From assembly GCF_025399895.1 (NCBI RefSeq), contig NZ_JAODUA010000003.1, forward strand, positions 434,001 to 498,000: a DNA stretch of 64,000 bases. The letters run 5' to 3'. Each line of letters begins with the position of its first letter. Position 1 is the stretch's first letter. This DNA comes from Streptomyces sp. ASQP_92. Its GTDB lineage: Bacteria; Actinomycetota; Actinomycetes; Streptomycetales; Streptomycetaceae. The notes beneath the pieces are model-generated. The model saw nothing but the letters and a program-made list of their open reading frames with translations. It was not told the origin of the DNA and searched no databases. The translations under genes and the position numbers were made by a program. Shown in pieces: positions 34,795 through 43,522 of the stretch.

Positions 34795-34851
34795 TTGAGG
34801 CGGGGACAGCCGGGGCTCGGCGACCGGTCGCCGAGCCGGATTCGGCCGCCG

Positions 34852-36063
34852 CTACATCTGGCTGTAACCGTCCAGGAAGGTCCCGATCCGCGTCACCGCG
34901 TCCGCCAGATCCTTGGTGGACGGCAGCGTCACGATCCGGAAGTGGTCGGGCTCCGGCCAGTTGAACCCGGTCCCGTGAACCACCATGATCTTCTCGGCCC
35001 GCAGCAGGTCGAGGACCATCTGCCGGTCGTCCTTCACCTTGTAGACGTTCGGGTCCAGACGCGGGAACAGATACAGCGCGCCCTTCGGCTTCACACAGGT
35101 GACCCCGGGGATCCGCGTGAGCAGCTCGTACGCCGTGTCCCGCTGCTCCAGGAGCCGCCCGCCCGGAAGCACGAGCTGCTCGATCGACTGCCGGCCGCCG
35201 AGCGCGGTGGCCACCGCGTGCTGGGACGGCATGTTCGCGCACAGGCGCATGTTGGCGAGGATGGTCAGGCCCTCGATGTACGAGGAGGCGTGGGCCTTCG
35301 GCCCGCACACCGCGAGCCAGCCGGAGCGGTAGCCCGCCACCCGGTAGTTCTTGGAGAGGCCGTTGAAGGTGAGGACCATCAGGTCCGGGGCGATCACGGC
35401 GGTCGGGGTGTGGGTGGCGCCGTCGTACAGGATGCGGTCGTAGATCTCGTCCGAGCAGACGACCAGGTTGTGGCGGCGGGCGATCTCGGTGAGGCCGCGC
35501 AGCATCTCGTCGTCGTACACCGCACCCGTCGGGTTGTTCGGGTTGATGATGACGATGGCCTTGGTGCGGTCGGTGACCTTGCGCTCGATGTCGGCGAGGT
35601 CCGGCATCCAGTCGGACTGCTCGTCGCAGCGGTAGTGCACGGCGGTGCCGCCCGCGAGCGAGACGGAGGCCGTCCACAGCGGGTAGTCGGGGGCGGGGAC
35701 GAGGACCTCGTCGCCGTCGTCGAGCAGCGCCTGCATCGACATCTGGATGAGCTCCGAGACGCCGTTGCCGAGGTAGACGTCCTCGACGTCGAGCTCGATG
35801 CCCTTGGTCTGGTAGTGCTGCATCACCGCGCGCCGCGCGGACAGCAGGCCCTTCGCGTCGCCGTAGCCGTGCGCGCCCGACAGATTGCGGAGGATGTCCT
35901 CCAGGATCTCGGGCGGGCACTCGAAGCCGAAGGCCGCCGGGTTGCCGGTGTTCAGCTTGAGGATGCGGTGGCCCGCCGCCTCCAGGCGCATGGCCTCCTC
36001 GAGCACCGGGCCCCGGATCTCGTAACAGACATTGGCGAGCTTGGTCGACTGGATCACCTGCAT
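34852..36063 (-). CDS. alaA: Alanine aminotransferase, AlaA type
   Basis: A 403-residue fold-type I PLP enzyme that closely follows E. coli AlaA from end to end (for example YEIRGPVLEEA, LNTGNPAAFGFE, FNGLSKNYRVAGYRSGW with the PLP lysine, and GTGFNWPEPDHFRIV). It transfers the amino group of glutamate to pyruvate. The ATG at 36063 gives the family start QVIQSTKLANVCYEIRGP. The next upstream gene on this strand ends 250 bases away, so alaA has its own promoter. Confidence 0.93.
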   Translation of the reverse strand: MQVIQSTKLANVCYEIRGPVLEEAMRLEAAGHRILKLNTGNPAAFGFECPPEILEDILRNLSGAHGYGDAKGLLSARRAVMQHYQTKGIELDVEDVYLGNGVSELIQMSMQALLDDGDEVLVPAPDYPLWTASVSLAGGTAVHYRCDEQSDWMPDLADIERKVTDRTKAIVIINPNNPTGAVYDDEMLRGLTEIARRHNLVVCSDEIYDRILYDGATHTPTAVIAPDLMVLTFNGLSKNYRVAGYRSGWLAVCGPKAHASSYIEGLTILANMRLCANMPSQHAVATALGGRQSIEQLVLPGGRLLEQRDTAYELLTRIPGVTCVKPKGALYLFPRLDPNVYKVKDDRQMVLDLLRAEKIMVVHGTGFNWPEPDHFRIVTLPSTKDLADAVTRIGTFLDGYSQM

Positions 36064-36263
36064 GACGGCCACCTTACGACCGTGTTTCGCGGGGTGCCTC
36101 GTGATTAGGGTCCGCTCGGGCGTGCGTCCCCCGGGGCGGGCTTCCATCGCAATGCGGCGGGGTCGGGCGGGCCGGGGGAATGCGGGGCGCCGGGCGCGGC
36201 CTGGCTTGGAATGGGGGTGCGGTCCGGGAGTGGTGAGATCTTCCCCACCCCGCTCCTTCCGGG

Positions 36264-36311
36264 CCCTGGGAGGGGGTGAGCCGGCTGCGGCCGCCCCGGA
36301 CCCTCCCAGGG
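36264..36311 (-). terminator. Hairpin after the membrane protein gene
   Basis: CCCTGGGAGGG and CCCTCCCAGGG, eleven-base perfect arms (36264-36274, 36301-36311), with a GC-rich 26-base loop. It abuts the stop codon at 36314 and would end that transcript before alaA. Confidence 0.7.
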
Positions 36312-36313
36312 GC

Positions 36314-36835
36314 TCAGGGATTCGATGGGCGCGCCGGGGCCGGGCCCGCCAGGGCCGCCACCGCCGTGAGCCAGCCGAGCCCCGCGCCCCAAAGGGCCCC
36401 GAACACCGCGCCCGCCGCCGCGTAGAGAAGCCAGCCGAGCGTGCCAGCGTCGACCAGGCGGGCCGTCACCAGGCCCCGCCACACCCCGGCGGCCGCCGCG
36501 CCCGCGATCAGGGCCGTCCAGCCCGCGAGCAGTCGGCGCGGGCGGGACGCGGTCGGGCGCAGCCGCACATGGCGGCGCATGCGCAGCCCGGCCACCGCCG
36601 TCAGGACCGCCACCGCGAAGTCCTCGCAGAGCAATTGCGTCCACCCCGTACTTCCCAGCGGCACCGCGCGCAGCGCGGGCACGGCGAGCGGCACCCCGAG
36701 GGCGCTCGGCACGAGGGCGGCCCCGCCGTGCGCGGTGAACGCGGTCAGCACCGGGGTGAGGCCCAGGAGCAGGGCGAGCAGCAGGCAGAGCCCGGTGACG
36801 GCCGCCACCGCCGGTTCGATTCTGGGCAGACGCAT
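36314..36835 (-). CDS. Integral membrane protein, unknown function
   Basis: A 173-residue protein with four predicted membrane segments (about 10-30, 68-84, 103-122, 133-160). It contains no recognised domain, only one basic loop (LRMRRHVRLRPTASRPRR). ATG at 36835; no clear ribosome site. It points toward alaA but is separated by a hairpin. Divergent from the GH5 gene by 108 bases. Confidence 0.65.
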   Translation of the reverse strand: MRLPRIEPAVAAVTGLCLLLALLLGLTPVLTAFTAHGGAALVPSALGVPLAVPALRAVPLGSTGWTQLLCEDFAVAVLTAVAGLRMRRHVRLRPTASRPRRLLAGWTALIAGAAAAGVWRGLVTARLVDAGTLGWLLYAAAGAVFGALWGAGLGWLTAVAALAGPAPARPSNP

Positions 36836-36943
36836 GGCCGGACCCTAGGGCACCCGGCGACCGATGAGAAGATGCTGAACAAGCCTCAACTATGGCTGTG
36901 AGCAGGGGTGTTGAAGGAGCCACGAACCCCCTAGAGTCCGGCC

Positions 36944-38380
36944 ATGCGGCTACGGGCGATCGGATGGACGGCGGCGGGCGCGGCGGCGGCGATGGCCGCA
37001 GCCCTCCTCGTGGCGGTGGGACCGGCCCGGGCGGGCCCCGCGCCCACCGCCACCGGCCACCGCTGGATCACCGACGACCAGGGCCGCGCGCTCGTCCTGA
37101 CCGGTCTGAACACCGCGAGCAGCGCCAAGTCGCGGCCGGACGGTCTGCCCTGGATCAAGGAGGCCGATGTGCGGCGCGAAGCGGACGCGCTCGGCTCGGA
37201 CTTCGTCCGCTTCCTCATCCAGTGGCGCAGCGTGGAGCCGACACCGGGCACCTACGACGACGGCTACCTCGACCGGGTCGCCGAGCGGGTGCGCTGGTAC
37301 GGGGCGCACGGCTTCCGCGTCATGCTCGACATGCACCAGGACGTCTACGGCCCGGCCGTCAAGGGCAACGGCGCGCCCGCGTGGGCGACCGAGGCGGAGG
37401 GGCTGCCGGTCGCCGACCGGGACCAGTGGGAGCTCAAGTACATCGAGCCGGGCACCGTGCGCGCCTTCGACAACTTCTGGGGCACGCGCGGGGCGAGCCG
37501 CGATCTGCGCGCGCACTACACGGCCGCCTGGGCGCACGTCGCCGGGCGGTTCGCCCACGAGACCGCCGTCGTCGGCTACGACCTGATGAACGAGCCCTTC
37601 GGCGGCAGCGTCCAGGGCCCCGCCTTCGAGGCGGGCCCGCTCGCCGCCCTCTACCGCCGGACCATCACCGCGATCCGGGCGGTCGACCACGACTCCTGGA
37701 TCTTCGTCGAACCCGAGGCGGTCAGCGCCAACTGGGGCCTGCCCAGCGCACTTCCGTATCTGTCCGACCCACGCGGCGAGGGCGAGGCGGCCCGCATCGT
37801 GTACGCGCCGCATCTCTACCCCCTGCCCATGGACCTCGGCGGCGGCTACACCGCCGGCACCGGGAGGTGGGTGGACCGCACGCTCACCTCCTGGCGCGAG
37901 CAGACCGAGAAGACCGCCCGCCGGCTCGGCGCCCCCGTGCTCATCGGCGAGTACGGCCTCGACGCGACACTGCCCGGCGCCCTGGAGTACATCGCCAGGG
38001 TGCGGGCCCTGGCCGACTCCATGGGCGCGGGCACCGCCTACTGGTCCAACGACCCCGGATCCTGGGCGCCTTGGGACCGGGACCTCAGGCCGACCCCGCT
38101 CCTGCCGGCCCTCGACCGGCCCGCCCCGAGAGCCATCGCGGGTGACCCCATCACCTACGCCTGGGACGAGCCGCTCCGCACCCTGGCGGTGAGCTGGCGG
38201 CCGAAGGAGGGTGTGCGCGGCGACACCGAGGTGTATCTGCCCGCCCGCTTCTTCCCGCACGGAGGTGAGGTCACGGGCGCCACCGCCGGGGCCTGGGACC
38301 CCACGACCCGCATCCTGCACATCGCTTCGGGAACGCCGGACACGGGGGAGGTCTCGGCGCGGATCCGGCCACGGGCGTGA
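36944..38380 (+). CDS. Secreted glycoside hydrolase family 5, endoglycoceramidase-like
   Basis: A 478-residue exported enzyme. Signal peptide to about Ala30, then a GH5 barrel with the acid/base Glu217 in YDLMNEPFGG and the nucleophile Glu336 in VLIGEYGLD. After about residue 395 a small beta domain follows (TYAWDEPLRTLAVSW, then VYLPARFFP), the usual C-terminal domain of endoglycoceramidase-type GH5 proteins. These cleave the bond between the sugar and lipid of glycolipids; actinomycete members vary, so the substrate is a family-based guess. ATG at 36944. Confidence 0.88.
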   Translation: MRLRAIGWTAAGAAAAMAAALLVAVGPARAGPAPTATGHRWITDDQGRALVLTGLNTASSAKSRPDGLPWIKEADVRREADALGSDFVRFLIQWRSVEPTPGTYDDGYLDRVAERVRWYGAHGFRVMLDMHQDVYGPAVKGNGAPAWATEAEGLPVADRDQWELKYIEPGTVRAFDNFWGTRGASRDLRAHYTAAWAHVAGRFAHETAVVGYDLMNEPFGGSVQGPAFEAGPLAALYRRTITAIRAVDHDSWIFVEPEAVSANWGLPSALPYLSDPRGEGEAARIVYAPHLYPLPMDLGGGYTAGTGRWVDRTLTSWREQTEKTARRLGAPVLIGEYGLDATLPGALEYIARVRALADSMGAGTAYWSNDPGSWAPWDRDLRPTPLLPALDRPAPRAIAGDPITYAWDEPLRTLAVSWRPKEGVRGDTEVYLPARFFPHGGEVTGATAGAWDPTTRILHIASGTPDTGEVSARIRPRA

Positions 38381-38512
38381 GGCGCCCGGGTGCGCGCGCG
38401 AAGGGATTGAGCCACGTCCGACGCGGCGCGGTTGTGCCGGGTACGGGGTGTTCCTAGCGTCCCGTACGCGTCCGATCGACCCGCGCCCCGGACGCGACAG
38501 GAGGCAGTGGCC

Positions 38513-38851
38513 ATGACCGTGACCGACCGGTCCCGTGAGCGGCTGGGCTGGCGGGGGCTGCTCGCCGCCGCCCAGCGCGAGTACGACGCCCCGGCCCCCC
38601 GCTACGACGTGGTCATCGAACTGCTCGACCGGGTGGTGGGGGCCGCCGTGCCGGTCGCGGCACTGCGCAGCGCGAAGGCGCTCCAGGCACTCGCCCTGAC
38701 CCAGCTCGCCTACTCGGCCGAGTACGGGCCGCTGCGCACCGTCTATCTCACGGCGGCGCGCGGTCTGGCCACCGGCCCGCTCAGCGCGTCCCGGGCGTCC
38801 GCCGCACGGAGCGGCCCGCCGGCACGCCGGTCCGTCTGCCGTCCTCGATGA
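38513..38851 (+). CDS. Hypothetical protein overlapping a convergent gene
   Basis: A 112-residue protein. Residues 5-85 look like a real helical domain (RLGWRGLLAAAQREYDAP, then SAKALQALALTQLAYSAEYG). The last 25 codons read antisense into the 3' end of the deacylase gene and are Arg/Ser-rich, so the natural C-terminus was probably different. ATG 38513 has GGAGG 10 bases upstream. A recent 3' truncation or frameshift is likely. Function unknown. Confidence 0.55.
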   Translation: MTVTDRSRERLGWRGLLAAAQREYDAPAPRYDVVIELLDRVVGAAVPVAALRSAKALQALALTQLAYSAEYGPLRTVYLTAARGLATGPLSASRASAARSGPPARRSVCRPR

Positions 38852-40382
38852 CGAACTTCCCGTCGATCAGGACATGGGGGATGCCGACGGGCAGCGTGCG
38901 CGGGGCGTCGAAGGTGGCGCCCGCGGCGACGGTGTCCGGATCGAACAGGACGAGGTCCGCGCGGTAGCCCTCGCGGATCAGGCCCCGGTCGGGCAGCCGA
39001 AGGCGGGCCGCGGGCCGGGAGGTGAGGTGGGCGACGGTCTCCTCCAACGACAGCACGCCCAACTCCCGTGCGTAGCGCCCGAGATAGTGCGGGAAGGTGC
39101 CGTACGCGCGCGGGTGCGGCTTGTAGCCCTGGAGGATGCCGTCGCTGCCGCCCGTGTGCACGGGGTGGCGCATGATGGCCCGTACGTTCTCCTCGTGGCC
39201 GACGTGCTGGAGGATCGTCGACCCGAGGCCGTCCTCGATGAGGAGCCGGCGCGCGGTGGTCCAGGGCGCCTCTCCCCGCTGGGCGGCGGCCCCGGCGACG
39301 GTCTTGCCGACACACCCGGCGAGCCCCGGGTCGCTCACCCCCGAGATCTCGATGGTGGCCCAGTCGATGGGCACGCCATGACAGCCGTCCGCGCCGACGA
39401 CCTCCATGTGGTGGCGGATGCGCTCGGCGGTGTCGTCGTCGCGCAGCCGCGCCACGATCGCCTCCGGCCCGCCCTCGCTCGCCCAACTGGGCAGCAGCGC
39501 CACGAGCGTTGTGCACCCCGGGGTGTAGGGGTACGTGTCGAGGCTGATGTCGGCGCCGTCGGCGAGGGCGCGGTCGAGCAGGGCGAGCAGCTCGGGCGCG
39601 CGGCCCTTGTTCACGCCGAAGTTCATGGTGGCGTGCGCGAGATGCAGGGCACATCCAGCGTCCCGGGTGAGCCGCACCATCTCCTCGTACGCCTCCAGGG
39701 CGCCTGCGCCGTACGAGCGGTGGTGGGGGCAGTAGTAGCCGTCGTAGCGGGCGACGACCCGGCAGAGCTCGGTGAGTTCGGAGTCGGTGGCGTACATGCC
39801 CGGGGTGTAGGTGAGCCCCGACGACATCCCGACCGCGCCCTGTTCCAGACCCTCGGCCACCAACTGCCGCATGTGGTCGAGCTGTTGGGGTGTGGCGGGC
39901 CGGTCGTCCCACCCCACGGCGTACATCCGCACGGTGCCCTGCGGGATCAGATAGGCGGCGTTGACGGCGATGCCGCGGTCCAGGCGGTCGAGGTACTCGC
40001 CGACGGTGCGCCAGTCGAAGTCGATGTCCCCGCCGTCCCCGTTCCAGCCGGTGATGGCCCGGCGCACCTCGTCCAGCGTGCGGTCGTCGACGGGCGCGTA
40101 CGACAGGCCGTCCTGGCCCAGCACCTCCAGGGTGACGCCCTGGGCGGCCTTCGCGCTGTGGTCCGGGTCGCGCAGCAGGGCGAGGTCGGAGTGGGCGTGC
40201 ATGTCGATGAACCCGGGGGCGACGGCGAGGCCGTGGGCGTCCAGGGTGCGGGTCGCGGTGAGCCTGGGCTCACCGGGGTGGGCGATCGCGCTGATCCGGC
40301 CGTCCGTGAGGCCGAGGTCGGCGGGGTAGGAGGGGGCGGCTGTGCCGTCCACGACACGGGCGTTCCGGATGACCAGGTCCAT
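38781..40382 (-). CDS. N-acyl-D-amino-acid deacylase family amidohydrolase
   Basis: A 533-residue D-aminoacylase-type metal hydrolase: HAHSD metal site (62-66), a distal HHRSYG and HLAHATMNFG pair, and the catalytic aspartate in GGSDGILQG. It removes an acyl group from the nitrogen of a D-amino acid or, in some members, of an amino sugar acid. Its neighbours are a PLP deaminase, a KDG-kinase-like protein, RidA and a GntP permease. An N-acetyl-D-glucosaminate deacetylase is therefore a good alternative to a general D-aminoacylase. ATG 40382 with GGAGAC 8 bases upstream. Separated from the deaminase gene on the same strand by composite repeat locus 4. Confidence 0.88.
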   Translation of the reverse strand: MDLVIRNARVVDGTAAPSYPADLGLTDGRISAIAHPGEPRLTATRTLDAHGLAVAPGFIDMHAHSDLALLRDPDHSAKAAQGVTLEVLGQDGLSYAPVDDRTLDEVRRAITGWNGDGGDIDFDWRTVGEYLDRLDRGIAVNAAYLIPQGTVRMYAVGWDDRPATPQQLDHMRQLVAEGLEQGAVGMSSGLTYTPGMYATDSELTELCRVVARYDGYYCPHHRSYGAGALEAYEEMVRLTRDAGCALHLAHATMNFGVNKGRAPELLALLDRALADGADISLDTYPYTPGCTTLVALLPSWASEGGPEAIVARLRDDDTAERIRHHMEVVGADGCHGVPIDWATIEISGVSDPGLAGCVGKTVAGAAAQRGEAPWTTARRLLIEDGLGSTILQHVGHEENVRAIMRHPVHTGGSDGILQGYKPHPRAYGTFPHYLGRYARELGVLSLEETVAHLTSRPAARLRLPDRGLIREGYRADLVLFDPDTVAAGATFDAPRTLPVGIPHVLIDGKFVIEDGRRTGVPAGRSVRRTPGTR

Positions 40383-40432
40383 ACGGGTCTCCTGTCGGTG
40401 CGGGCCCACGTCCGTGCGGGCGCCGGCTGTTT

Positions 40433-40968
40433 CGCGCGGTTCCCCGCGCCCCTGTTCCGGCTGCGGGCCGCGGGTGGCCGGGCGCGCAGTTCCCCGCGCC
40501 CCTAAGCGCCCTCCGGTCCGCGGGCCGTGGTCGCTTTTTGCGCAGTTCCTCGCGCCCCTAACCCCTCCCGATCCCGCGGCCTTGGTCGTTTTTTGCGCAG
40601 TTCCTCGCGCCCCTGAAGCCCGCTTTCGGCTGCGGGTTGCGGGTGGCTGGTCGCGCAGTTCCTCGCGCCCCTAAAACCCCGGTCGGCTGCGGACCGTGCC
40701 CGCTTCTCGCGCAGTTCCCCGCGCCCCTGGCGGGGTCGGTGCTGGCCCGCATCGGGGCATTTCAGCCTGTCCGGCGATTGAGGACGAGCGCCGTTCAGGC
40801 GCGAACGGGGTCTGGGGCGGAGCCCCAGGAAGGCCCGGAGCCAACCAACCCCGCCGCACGGGCGGGTGGGTGGGCGAAGGTGCTCGGGGTCTGGGGCGGA
40901 GCCCCAGGAGGGGCCGGAACCGACCAACCCCGCCGCACGGGCGGGTGGGTGGGAAAACGCCCCCGGGG
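40433..40968 (+). repeat. Composite intergenic repeat, locus 4 (six A units, B, C-D twice, partial C)
   Basis: A units start at 40433, 40483, 40539, 40594, 40652 and 40708 (50-58 bases apart). Segment B is at 40763-40804 and C hairpins are at 40812-40828 and 40891-40907, each followed by D (CCAACCAACCCCGCCGCACG and GGGCGGGTGGGTGGG). A third C stops after CGGGGTC exactly where the stop codon of the deaminase gene begins. No gene is supported in the 586-base gap. Confidence 0.92.
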
Positions 40969-42258
40969 TCAGAAGTACGTGCGGATGTAGTCCGCCACCG
41001 TCCCGTCCCGCTCGGTCAGGGGAACCAGAACCCACTTGTCGAACACCGTGCAGGGATGCGAGAGCCCCAACCCCACCCAGTCCCCGACGGACAACGACAC
41101 CCCCGCCTCGGTCCGCAACCACCCGTGCTGATCGGAAAGCCCCGTCACCGTGATCCCGGAGGCCCCCCGCACCACCCCCGTCACCGCGTCCCGCACCACC
41201 TGCGCCACCGGCAGGTCGAGGTCGTACGCCGCGTCCCGCTTGCCCGCGTTCACGAAGGCCTGCTCCGGACTGGGCCGGGAGACGACCTGGGCCCAGAGCT
41301 GGAAGGCGGGCCGCAGGGCCCCCTCCGAGGGGACCCGGTTGAACGGCGTCAGCTTGCGGTAGTGCCCGTCGTCGTGCGAGACGTACGCACCGGAACGGAG
41401 CAACTTCAATACGGGGAGGGAGAGTTGGGGCACCGGCGCAAACGCCTCCGCCACCGTGTCGAACCACGCGGAGCCCCCCGCACTGAGCACGATCTCCTCG
41501 ACCCCGAGTCCGGAGAACCGCCCCGCCCGGTCGAAGGCGACCGCGAGCGCGACCAGGCGGTCGAGGTAGGCGCGTACCCGCTCGGGATCCGCCCGCGGCA
41601 CCTCGCCCTCGTACCCCGCGACGCCGACGAGTCGCAGCGTGCCGGTGGCCGCCACCGCGTCGGCGACCTGGGCGCACTCGGCCTCCGTGCGCACCCCGGT
41701 GCGCGCCCCCTCGCCCGCGGCGAGCTCGACCACCACGTCCAGGCGCCGGGCGGAGCCCCGCAGCGCCTGGTCCATCAGCTCGACGCCGCGTACCGAGTCG
41801 ACGTAGCAGATGAACTCGAACGCCTCGTCCCGCTCCAGTTCCCCGGCGATCCAGCGCAGCGCCGCCGCGTCGACGAGTTCGTTCGCGAGGAAGATCCGTT
41901 CGGTCCCGAACGCCCTTGCCACCCGCACCTGGTGGGGCACCGCGAGGGTGATCCCCCAGGCGCCGCGCTCGATCTGGCGGGCGAAGAGCTGGGGCGCCAT
42001 CGAGGTCTTGCCGTGCGGTGCGAAGGCCAGCCCGTGGCGTTCCGCGTAGGTTTCCAGGAGGGCCAGGTTGTGCTCGACGGCCTCGGCGGACAGCGTGAGG
42101 ACCGGGGTGGTGAAGCCCCCGGTGAACAAGTTGCGGCGTTCGGCGGCGAGTTCGGCGACGGTGCGCCCCTCCGCGTCCGGCGGCAGCCCCTTGAATCGGT
42201 GGTCGACGCGTTCGGCGCCCAGCGCCGCGAGCCCGGCTGTGCGATCGGTGGCTGCCAC
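40969..42258 (-). CDS. PLP-dependent D-amino-acid/amino-sugar-acid deaminase (DSD1/D-threonine aldolase fold)
   Basis: A 429-residue fold-type III PLP protein with the PLP lysine K84 in FAPHGKTSMAPQ. The C-terminal metal site GLGLSHPCTVFDKW has the His/Cys pair of D-serine dehydratase/D-threonine aldolase relatives. Family members remove water and ammonia from D-serine, D-threonine or D-glucosaminate; the last gives 2-keto-3-deoxygluconate (KDG). The divergent gene encodes a KDG-kinase-like protein, so glucosaminate is attractive. An IclR-type operator lies 23-43 bases upstream of the ATG. Composite repeat locus 4 touches its stop codon. Confidence 0.85.
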   Translation of the reverse strand: MAATDRTAGLAALGAERVDHRFKGLPPDAEGRTVAELAAERRNLFTGGFTTPVLTLSAEAVEHNLALLETYAERHGLAFAPHGKTSMAPQLFARQIERGAWGITLAVPHQVRVARAFGTERIFLANELVDAAALRWIAGELERDEAFEFICYVDSVRGVELMDQALRGSARRLDVVVELAAGEGARTGVRTEAECAQVADAVAATGTLRLVGVAGYEGEVPRADPERVRAYLDRLVALAVAFDRAGRFSGLGVEEIVLSAGGSAWFDTVAEAFAPVPQLSLPVLKLLRSGAYVSHDDGHYRKLTPFNRVPSEGALRPAFQLWAQVVSRPSPEQAFVNAGKRDAAYDLDLPVAQVVRDAVTGVVRGASGITVTGLSDQHGWLRTEAGVSLSVGDWVGLGLSHPCTVFDKWVLVPLTERDGTVADYIRTYF

Positions 42259-42280
42259 GGAAACCTCACTCCTCGAGAGA

Positions 42281-42301
42281 GTGTTGCATCATGTGCAACA
42301 C
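42281..42301. promoter_or_regulatory. IclR-type operator in the divergent promoter region
   Basis: GTGTTGCA-TCATG-TGCAACAC, perfect eight-base arms, centred in the 133-base region between the deaminase gene and the kinase-IclR operon. A second looser TTGCGCAT half-site follows at 42305-42312. The local IclR protein is the natural candidate to bind it and control both directions. Confidence 0.75.
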
Positions 42302-42391
42302 TCATTGCGCATATCGCTTAATGCTGTCTAACATCCGGGCCAACGCCGGGTCAATGACCGGCCCCCGGCCGCCAGCAGCGAGGAGCCAGCA

Positions 42392-43522
42392 GTGACCACC
42401 GGATCCCCAGCCGCCGCGCACGACGCCGAGGCCCCGGTCGATGTCGTCTGCCTCGGCGAGTCCATGGTCACCTTTGTGCCCACCCGGCCGGGCCGCCTCG
42501 CCGATGTTCCCGCCTTCACACGGACGATCGGCGGCGCCGAATCCAATGTGGCCTGTGCGCTCGCCGCCGCCGGGCACCGTGTGCGCTGGGTCAGCCGGGT
42601 CGGCGCGGACGGCTTCGGCGACCATCTGGTCGAGGCGATCGGCTCGTACGGCGTCGATGTGCGCGCGGTGCGCCGTGACCCCGAGCGGCCCACCGGTATC
42701 TACTTCCGCACCGCCGACGACCGCGCGGCCGACGGGCACGAGGTCCTCTACTACCGCGCCGGATCGGCCGCCTCCGCGATGTCCCCGGACACCGTGCCCC
42801 GGCATGATCTGTGGGCGGGGCGGATCCTGCATCTGTCCGGGATCACCGCCGCGCTCTCCGAGGACTGCCTCGCCCTGATGCGCGAGCTCACCGCCCGCCC
42901 GCCCCTCGCCCCCCGCCCCTCGCCGGGCCGCGCCGCCGCGCCCCCTCCCGCCGACCCCGGCCGCCCCCTCATCTCCTTCGACGTCAACCACCGCCCCGGC
43001 CTGTGGCGGGACGCGGCCGGGCCCCGGGTGCTGCTCGATCTGGCCCGGGGCGCGGACATCGTCTTCGTCGGGGCCGACGAGGCGGAGGCCGCGTGGGGGG
43101 TGCGCGGAGCCCGGGCGATCTCCGACGCGCTGCCCGAGCCCGAGCTCCTGGTCATCAAGCTGGGCAAGGGCGGAGCCGTCGTCATCGACCGGAGCCCACG
43201 GGCGATCGAGGGAATCGAGGACGGGGACGGGGTCGCCACCCTCGTACGGCCGCCGGCCGTGGACGTCGTCGCCCCCGTCGGCGCTGGCGACGCCTTCGCG
43301 GCCGGGTTCCTGTCCGCCACGTTGCGGGGACTGCCCGTGCGCGACCGCATCCGGCACGGCCACCTCATGGCCGCCGCCGCGCTCACCGTGCCCGGCGACC
43401 TCACCCAGCCTCCGGCACGCGCCCACGCCGACCGGCTCGTGGCCCTGGACGACACCGCCTGGGGGAGACTTCGTCTCGGCCCCGGCTGGACGGGGGACGA
43501 CCAGGAGGTACGTACGAGATGA
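42392..43522 (+). CDS. PfkB-family sugar kinase, 2-keto-3-deoxygluconate kinase-like
   Basis: A 376-residue ribokinase-fold enzyme. The substrate-binding start VVCLGESMVTFVP and GGAESNVACALAAAG match KdgK-type proteins; the catalytic base is in the GAGD motif PVGAGDAFAAGF. It would phosphorylate KDG to KDPG with ATP. A Pro/Ala-rich insertion near residues 168-190 is unusual. GTG start at 42392 after GAGGAG. The stop overlaps the IclR ATG by four bases. Confidence 0.87.
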   Translation: MTTGSPAAAHDAEAPVDVVCLGESMVTFVPTRPGRLADVPAFTRTIGGAESNVACALAAAGHRVRWVSRVGADGFGDHLVEAIGSYGVDVRAVRRDPERPTGIYFRTADDRAADGHEVLYYRAGSAASAMSPDTVPRHDLWAGRILHLSGITAALSEDCLALMRELTARPPLAPRPSPGRAAAPPPADPGRPLISFDVNHRPGLWRDAAGPRVLLDLARGADIVFVGADEAEAAWGVRGARAISDALPEPELLVIKLGKGGAVVIDRSPRAIEGIEDGDGVATLVRPPAVDVVAPVGAGDAFAAGFLSATLRGLPVRDRIRHGHLMAAAALTVPGDLTQPPARAHADRLVALDDTAWGRLRLGPGWTGDDQEVRTR

